A program made the position numbers and the translations under genes. The notes beneath the pieces are model-generated. The model did no database searches. It saw only the letters and a list, made by a program, of their open reading frames with translations, and had not been told where the DNA came from. 64,000 nucleotides of DNA, taken from Xiphydria camelus. Lineage: Eukaryota; Arthropoda; Insecta; Hymenoptera; Xiphydriidae. This document shows, one piece after another, positions 58,372 through 64,000 of this stretch. Position 1 is the stretch's first letter. Each line of letters begins with the position of its first letter. The stretch spans positions 17,289,370 through 17,353,369 of the forward strand of contig OY783194.1 in NCBI GenBank assembly GCA_963678675.1. Direction: 5' to 3'.

Positions 58372-58668
58372 AAGGAAATTTCCCACTGTGCTCCGCTGAC
58401 CATAAAGGTCACATGAAGAAAATGGTCAAGGACATAGGTGAATATGAAATTTCCCGCTCTTTTCATTTCCGGTATCAAAAATAGGGGTTCGCATTTAAAA
58501 AGATCAATTTGACCTTGATATGACCTTGAGTCATGGTCAAGGTCAAATCCAATATGACCATTGGGTAGCCAGGGAAAAATCCTAAAAGTTTTGCATTAAA
58601 CATTTTTCTCTAAAATGATTTCCCGCTGAGATAATCAGCCGTACCGGGACTTTGAAGACCCTGTATAA
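58372..58668. repeat. Inverse copy of 48778-49080
   Basis: Matches 48778-49080 in inverse orientation over its full length. The pair encloses the THAP gene, the Sola-like element and the piggyBac nest. Confidence 0.8.
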
Positions 58669-58849
58669 GTCTTCCATAATATGTTGAAATTCACCGAGTT
58701 CATCTCTTTTTAAATATATTTCACGCACCCATATGGTTCTACGTGTGACAACTTGTGTCATTAGTAAAAGTGATATTTATTGGTACTTTAATAAAAGGTT
58801 GCATTTTACATGGCACGTACTGCATGCCTCACGCTCGACTGGGCTTTTA

Positions 58850-59000
58850 CTATCCGTCCTTTTCAATACACGCCAGCGTAGCGGGTTGCATATCGGTATC
58901 CGCCTGGCGCCGGACACAGGCGCATGGCCCCTGCAGCGGATCGGAGGCGTCAACCGATATGCAACCCGCTACGCTGGCGTGTATTGAAAGGGACTGATAG
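58850..59000. mobile_element. 151-bp foldback MITE (GCATATCGGT family)
   Basis: Arms TTTCAATACACGCCAGCGTA.. and inverse, nearly perfect for 48 bp. Related to the degenerate copy at 340-685. Confidence 0.85.
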
Positions 59001-59024
59001 TATATGGGTCATTCCATGTCAACT

Positions 59025-59137
59025 TTTAGGCCAGGCTAACGTTGAGACGCAGTTCAGTGAGGTGACGCAGGGCGACCGTTGCCTCTATACCTATATCTAT
59101 TCTAGATATAGACGTTCTCAACGTTCGCCTGGCCTAA
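59025..59137. mobile_element. Harbinger-type MITE (TTTAGGCCAGGC)
   Basis: TTTAGGCCAGGC..AACGTTGAGA at 59025 is inverted at 59108-59137. Confidence 0.75.
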
Positions 59138-59138
59138 A

Positions 59139-59324
59139 GGGCCGTTTGCATGGTGATAGTTTCTGCGATAGTTGCTGTCATGATAGCCATTATCACATTA
59201 ACTATCACCATGTAAATAACCCGAAAGTAACTGTCGCGTCAGCATGACAGTTACTTTCGGGTTATTTACAGGCTATCATGACAGCAACTATCGCAGAAAC
59301 TATCACCGTGCAAACGGCCCTTTA
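59139..59324. mobile_element. Harbinger-type MITE (AGGGCCGTTTGCA)
   Basis: AGGGCCGTTTGCATGGTGAT.. at 59139 and inverse to 59320. Also an inner palindrome GGGTTATTTAC..GTAAATAACCC. Shares its outer T/A bases with neighbours on both sides. Confidence 0.8.
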
Positions 59325-59480
59325 GGGTGGGGACACGCTATTGTCACGTCACGTGAACTCACGTGATAGCACGTAGCATGAGACGCGTGAAAATACGCAT
59401 CGGATACACATTTGTTTCACGTTTGCTGTCACGTTTCATACTTCGTTTTTGGTTCAGCTTGTGTTTAAATTTATAAAGAA

Positions 59481-60908
59481 ATGGAAAAAAGCTATTCAAG
59501 CAGTAGTTCTTCTGATTCGGAGGAGGACATGGAAAATTTAACATTTATGTTGTTAAATTCAAAAACTACGTATAGGACAATATGGGTTGATGAGCTTAAT
59601 AAAAGAAGAGAAGAGCTTTGTGAATATTCGTGTTTAGTACAGGAATTACGTGAACATCCTAGAAGATTCAACACATACTTTAGAATGAATGAAGAAAAAT
59701 TCGAATATATACATGGGGCATTCTCTGTCAAGACAACCACCTTTTTCATGAGGGTCGCAAAAAAATCTGATTTTTATTTACAGTCATACTTGATGAAAGA
59801 ACATTACCTAAATTTTTTTAGATTTTTTTCACGCGCCGTTAATGGTATAAGTACATCGATTTGAAAAATAAATTTTAACTTTAAAGTTTCAAGTACCTAT
59901 TAATCTCATAAACAACTTTATATACATGAACATTTCTTTCTCAATTTTTCCCAAAAAAATAAAAATTTTTAAGTGACATTAAAAGGCATTTTCTTACAAG
60001 AAAGTGAAAAAACACCAAAAAATATTTATTTCGCCCATGCGACAGTCGATTTTTCTTAACAAAATTCAGTACATTTGAAATTAATAAAAACTATACAAAA
60101 ATTTGATAGTGGAGGGCCATTTCTTCATGAAGAAAAAAATTCTTTTTTTTTCTTAAAAAAATTTTTTTTTTCATCAGAAAATGTTCTTTATCCTTCTACA
60201 TATGCATCTATGCATAGAAACATAAAGAACATTTTCGGATTTTTGAAAAAATGTTTGAGAAAAAACTTAAAAAGAATTTGTTTAAAAATCAGAACATTTT
60301 TTCTTTATCCTTCTATGCATAGATGCATAGAAGCATACACAACATTGTCTGATTGAAAAAAAAATTTTTAAGAAAAAACTGAAAAAGAATTTTTTCTTCA
60401 TGAAGAAATGGCCCTCCCACTACCAAATTTTTTTCTGCAGTTTTTATTGATTTCAAATGTACTGAATTTTTAAAAGAAAAATCGAGACTGTCGCATTGGC
60501 GAAATAAATATTTTCTGGTGTTTTTTTCACTTTTTTGTAAGAAAATGCCTTTTAATGTCACTTAAAAATGTTTGCATTTTTTTTAAATTGTGAAAAAAAA
60601 ATTTGTATGTATACAAAGTTGTTTATGAGATTAATAGTATACTTGAAACTTTAAAGTTAAAATTTATCTTTCAAATTGATGTATACCATTAACAGCGCCT
60701 GAATTAAATCTAAAAAAATGTAGGTAATGCTTTTTCATCAAGTATGACTATGTAAATAAAAATCAGATTTTTTTGAGCCCCTCATGAAAAAGGTGGCTGT
60801 CTTTACAGAGAATGCCCCACATAGCCTTATTGAAAATTATATAAAAACACAAAATACTAAGTTTCGAAGGGCAGTATGTACTAGAGAAAAGTTGGCCGTA
60901 ACATTAAG
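59481..60908 (+). pseudogene. PIF/Harbinger nuclease (HARBI1-like) first exon, split by a foldback
   Basis: ATG at 59481; 78 codons to 59714, then a 1,104-bp foldback and its ACAT duplication, then coding resumes in the same frame at 60823 to a GTTAGT donor after 60908. The N-terminus is Ser/acidic. IWVDELNKRREELCEYS, ELREHPRRFNTYFRM and CTREKLAVTLR match the N-terminal region of PIF/Harbinger transposases. The catalytic exons are not in the window. GGGTGGGGACACGC at 59325 after TTA is the likely left element end. Confidence 0.8.
59715..60818. mobile_element. 1.1-kb foldback inserted in the Harbinger exon (TSD ACAT)
   Basis: GGGGCATTCTCTGT.. at 59715 and the inverse ending at 60818, with arms of ~500 bp. 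ACAT at 59711-59714 and 60819-60822. No coding. The empty site is implied exactly by the reading frame. Confidence 0.9.
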
Positions 60909-60918
60909 GTTAGTCTAT

Positions 60919-61182
60919 ACAGAATGACCATCGCAGAACCGGCCAGTTGCAGGGACCTTGAAATTTACCTTCGGCCAGGCTTAGTTGGCACTCGAGTCAT
61001 TTATACCGGTAGAAGTCGAGTCGGTAGTTAGAGTTGGTGTCAATTCGGGCGATCGAAGCGTCTAAACTCGAAATCGTGAATTAATGAATTATGGTGAGTA
61101 ATTTCCAAGCCGACCAAGCCTAGCCGAAGGTAAACTTCAAGGTTCCTGCAACTGGCCGGTTCTGCGCGGGACATCCTGTAGG
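60919..61182. mobile_element. 264-bp MITE, TIR CAG(A/G)ATG
   Basis: CGCAGAACCGGCCAGTTGCA.. at 60932 and inverse near 61168, extending to CAGAATGACC / GGACATCCTG. Lies ~10 bp after the Harbinger exon's donor site. Confidence 0.8.
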
Positions 61183-61207
61183 TATAAAACACTTTTTTTC
61201 ATATCTA

Positions 61208-61258
61208 GCAAAACCTCCGTGCTTGATTACATTTAATATAATAAAGCACGGAGGTTTT
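61208..61258. repeat. Perfect short hairpin
   Basis: AAAACCTCCGTGCTT and its inverse separated by ~20 nt of AT. Confidence 0.8.
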
Positions 61259-61477
61259 AAGAAAAAAAATCGTAAGAAAATCGGTAATATATTCGAAACT
61301 ATATTTAGACATTAACAAATTTTAAGAACAAATCCAAACGAAAAAACAGCAATTTAATAATATTAATGACTAATTTTAAATAATAATTAAATTTTATTTA
61401 TTTATTAAGTTTAATTTTAATTAATGAGAGAATGTAAATTAAATTTAATAATTGAAGTCTTAAAATTCATTATTTAA

Positions 61478-61963
61478 TTAAGTCAGCTCTAACAATGTCG
61501 ATCTAGACTGGCCTTCGTAGTTTTTGCTTGCTATTTGCGTTTCCTGTCCTTCCTTGTAGTTTATCGGTCGGGAGAAATGGTTGATGATTTCTGTTGATAT
61601 ATCTTCTGATCCTGAGTGAAGACTTGACCCCTGTGGGGAATATATATTTTCCCGTCTTTCATAATCTCTTATTTCAGCTTGTAGTACCGAATTACTCAAA
61701 TTAAGTTTAATTGTTGCTTGTGTAGGAATGGAAAGCCTGGGCGTCGGACAGGAAAGAAAGAGCCGAGACTGGGGTGAAGACGTGCTCACAGGTGTATTTG
61801 TGAAGAACAAAGGAAAAGGCGGACGCTCGAGCGCAGAGACGCTGCCTCGAGTAAGGCCGGAAGCAGACTGCCGGACGTCGCTACGTTCGAGAACATGCTC
61901 GAACGTAGTCTCGACCACAGCGCGCGCGGTGGCGGTCGAGCACACTGCCTTACATTCGGCCAT
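61478..61963 (-). CDS. 161-codon ORF, unrecognised
   Basis: Opens MAECKAVCSTATARA at 61963. Ser/Pro-rich middle, then SVLQAEIRDYERRENIY and a polar end. Longer than expected by chance in local composition, but no domain is visible and no splice sites were fixed. May be an exon of a gene to the left or part of the Harbinger second ORF. Confidence 0.3.
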   Translation of the reverse strand: MAECKAVCSTATARAVVETTFEHVLERSDVRQSASGLTRGSVSALERPPFPLFFTNTPVSTSSPQSRLFLSCPTPRLSIPTQATIKLNLSNSVLQAEIRDYERRENIYSPQGSSLHSGSEDISTEIINHFSRPINYKEGQETQIASKNYEGQSRSTLLELT

Positions 61964-61999
61964 ACCTGACTATGCTGACGCCCCCAGCAGCCATAACAT

Positions 62000-62261
62000 T
62001 TAGGTTTAGTAACGCAGTAAACAGAAACTAAATATGTTTGTATAATGACTTATCCTTTCGCTTATGAAACGTAGTTAAATAGTAACGTAATGTGGTTAAT
62101 TATTAACGCCGTAACTGAAGTAACGTATGTAATATTAACGCAGCAAACGAAAAGTAACTTATTTAATTATTAACGCAGTAAACTGAAAGTAACGTATTGA
62201 AATATTAACGCAGCAAACGGAAAGTAACTTATTTAATTATTAACGCAGTAAACTGAAAGTA
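62000..62261. repeat. Minisatellite with ATTAACGCAG(C/T)AAAC units
   Basis: Six or more spaced units in ~250 bp; the last two form a ~68-bp higher-order repeat. It ends exactly where the next element starts (TA at 62260). Confidence 0.75.
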
Positions 62262-62591
62262 GGGCAAAGTGGGGCACGATCGGACACCAAAATTCAATTT
62301 CAAATAATTCTGTAACTACTTAAGAAAAATTAACAATGTGAGAAATTTCTTATACTTCATTATCTTATAAACAATTGGTATAAACGTTTCTTTATTGTCA
62401 CTAGATTTTAAGACTGAAAAACCAATTTTACAAAAAAGTGCATTTGTCGGAAAGTGCCCCTATGGTGGGGTGCTTCCGGACATGATATGGGGTAAATTCG
62501 GACAAGAGATACAAAATTAATTAGGAGTCACTAAGAATGTTACATATATTTATATTTATACTTAACATTTATGTTTCATTTACAAAACATA

Positions 62592-63300
62592 CTATTGAAC
62601 ATTAAATCCAAAGAAATTAACATTAAATTTTAAAGAAGTTACCATTCTTGAAGTCCCAGGTGCTGAAATTGGTTTCGGCAATTTAGAAACAATATCTGTC
62701 TTTAAAACCGTAGAACAATCTTTTACATTAGGAAAATAAAATCCACTTCTGGTTTTTCTAAGGAAATTTACTTGGAATTCATCCTTATTATAAGTCTTCA
62801 ACGATACCGATATAATGGAGATTTCGTTTCTCTATCTTGAATTGAACAAGAACATAATCACCTAATGCAATTTCTTGTTCGTCCACTAACAAATTAACAT
62901 CTTCAACGTCCACACTAAGACCAATCTTCCGAATCCGAAGATATTGTCGAGTATTTTTGTTTTTTTATTGCTCTCATATTAGCTGGCAAACTTACATCTG
63001 AATCAGAGGATGTATCGGAATAATGTTTTTTTGATTTATTTTTCTTACCAAGTTTATTGTGTCTTGCTTTCACTTTATTTTCTTGTGTTCTCTTTAGTTT
63101 CTTCTCTTTGGTTTTGGTCTTATCGTCTTTATTTTCCCAAGCCTTTTCTTTAACCGTTCTTTTTATTTTCTTAACAGAAGTATTTTATCCGCTGTTCACC
63201 GTTAATTTTTTTAACGTTCTTTTTTTCAACTTTAGCTTTTTGTTTCTCTTCTAGTTCCTCCACTCTTAATTTCTCAGGAGTGCTAATGTAAATCTTGGAT
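62592..63300 (-). pseudogene. Pogo-like transposase C-terminal region
   Basis: Minus strand: STPEKLRVEELEEKQKAKVE, a Lys-rich stretch, then after a shift DEQEIALGDYVLVQFKIEKR and, after another stop near 62812, EFQVNFLRK, SGFYFPNVKD, DIVSKLPKP and FNVQ-stop at 62592. This VGDYVLV..FLRR..FP.V.D..LP.P tail is typical of insect pogo-type transposases, from memory. Catalytic part absent. Confidence 0.6.
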
Positions 63301-63303
63301 GTA

Positions 63304-64000
63304 CCGTCAAACGGGGTTAAGTGAATCAAAAAAGTGGGTTTTTCGTAGATATCTCCAAAACTACCGCAACAAGAAAATTTCAAAAATTAATGAAGATTCA
63401 TTAACCCTTTACTTGACATTTAAGATATTTGACGCAAGTCCAAATCAAAAAGGTTCCGAGTTTTTCTTTGTAAAAATGTGATTCACTCTAACCTGTAGTT
63501 TGGGGTAAAGTGAACTGCCTATTGTATTTTGCTGTTTACGTCTTTTTTACCGAGTGTATTATAAAGTAAATCACTTAAAAAATGTAATAAATAACAGCAT
63601 TTTAATCCCAACAAAAAAAATTCGTAAAAAAAATAAAAACCAGGAAGAAATTAGAAAAACTGAATTTTATTATTATATGGAGTATGAAAACGCTTACATT
63701 TTGGTCTTAATTCTTGATATAACATTTTTGTATTTCTTAATAAACTGAAACCTAGTAAGGCTATTTCTAACTACATAAAAAGAAACAGAAATTATAGCTC
63801 AAAACACTTCAAGAGAAACTTATTCTAATTAACTAATCTAAGATTATCACTTTAAGGGCCGGTTTTACCAACAGGTATAAACGCGGTATAGCGCTATACT
63901 GAGAATAACCATAAGGCTTATTGCTGGTTATTCTCAGTATAGCGCTATACCGCGTTTATACCGTGTTGGTAAAACCGGCCCTAATAGGAACTAAAACTTT
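63304..64000. mobile_element. Another GGG-type TA element, partial
   Basis: CCGTCAAACGGGGTTAAGTG starts after TA at 63302-63303 and cuts the transposase frame. GGGGTAAAGTGAA recurs near 63503. No right end in the window. Confidence 0.45.
63856..63981. mobile_element. Harbinger-type MITE, TAA duplication
   Basis: GGGCCGGTTTTACCAACA.. at 63856 and inverse to 63981, flanked by TAA (63853-63855, 63982-63984). An inner palindrome GTATAGCGCTATAC sits in each arm. Confidence 0.9.

Larger units (their letters stand above)
55675..58372. mobile_element. Inverted-repeat element enclosing a piggyBac
   Basis: TTAGAAGGACAACATTCTTA..GGCTTATTCAACTTAA at 55677 is inverted at 58332-58372. The piggyBac at 55717-58043 inserted at the inner edge of the left arm. 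Confidence 0.65.
62262..64000 (-). mobile_element. Pogo-like transposon, left end GGGCAAAGTGGGGCACGA
   Basis: Begins after TA at 62262; GGACA/GGGGTG motifs recur at 62450-62510. Encodes a transposase C-terminus on the minus strand. Right end not in the window; interrupted at 63304. Confidence 0.6.

Overview
This is a eukaryotic, AT-rich, repeat-dominated window, most likely from an insect genome. I infer that from spliced exons of a MOB-family host gene with short GT-AG introns, and from the mix of transposon families (piggyBac, pogo/mariner, PIF/Harbinger, hAT, Helitron, Gypsy, many foldback MITEs). The order of insect cannot be fixed from the sequence. I see no operons, rRNA, tRNA or CRISPR arrays. 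Almost every other coding stretch belongs to a mobile element and most are broken.

Layout. 1-8407: a nest of inverted-repeat elements. A foldback element (1-985) is followed by a TA-flanked element (1018-7936) built from long inverted arms carrying a reiterated GGGGGGTTGTGAGAC motif. Inside it sit a Harbinger-type (DDE_Tnp_4) element, itself cut by a MITE, and a mariner/IS630-type element with two nonsense codons. 8800-9760: hairpins, a Helitron-like 3' end and a Harbinger MITE. 10054-10759: three 3' exons of a MOB3-like host gene, the only clear host gene; all TE sequence upstream is probably its intron. 11452-13997: a TA-flanked element with a small multi-exon gene of unknown function on the minus strand. 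14012-14920: a pogo-like MITE.

15052-29640: one very large transposon with 11-bp termini GGGTGATTCTC and a 4-bp ATAT target duplication. It carries a decayed transposase (18981-20620) and is filled with later insertions: a nearly complete piggyBac (15096-18033), a Helitron (23182-24926), several MITEs and a TTAA-flanked repeat that recurs at 37374-38082. A second, smaller member of the same superfamily (49911-54448, TTAT duplication) has a fuller transposase ending in a PHD-like finger. 29795-32471: a pogo-like element. 32480-37370: minisatellites, including a 30-bp repeat present as two inverted blocks, and unassigned DNA. 38560-41115: a piggyBac-like element and GC-rich LTR-like blocks. 41441-43895: a hAT transposase pseudogene. 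44217-46690: a truncated Gypsy retrotransposon on the minus strand.

46752-49793: inverted THAP exon copies, a solo LTR (47771-48566, AGCT duplication) and a spliced THAP gene. The solo LTR holds the most unusual signal in the window: four copies of an identical 20-nt core, each enclosed by a different, perfectly self-complementary stem. 54793-58668: another TA element and a decayed piggyBac nested in a larger inverted repeat. 58850-61260: a run of foldbacks beside a Harbinger gene whose first exon is split by a 1.1-kb foldback with a clean ACAT duplication. 61990-64000: a minisatellite, the end of a further pogo-like transposase and a Harbinger MITE.

A recurring theme is that unrelated-looking elements have termini beginning GGG next to TA and carry one short motif reiterated in both subterminal regions, a different motif per family, as expected of transposase-binding arrays.
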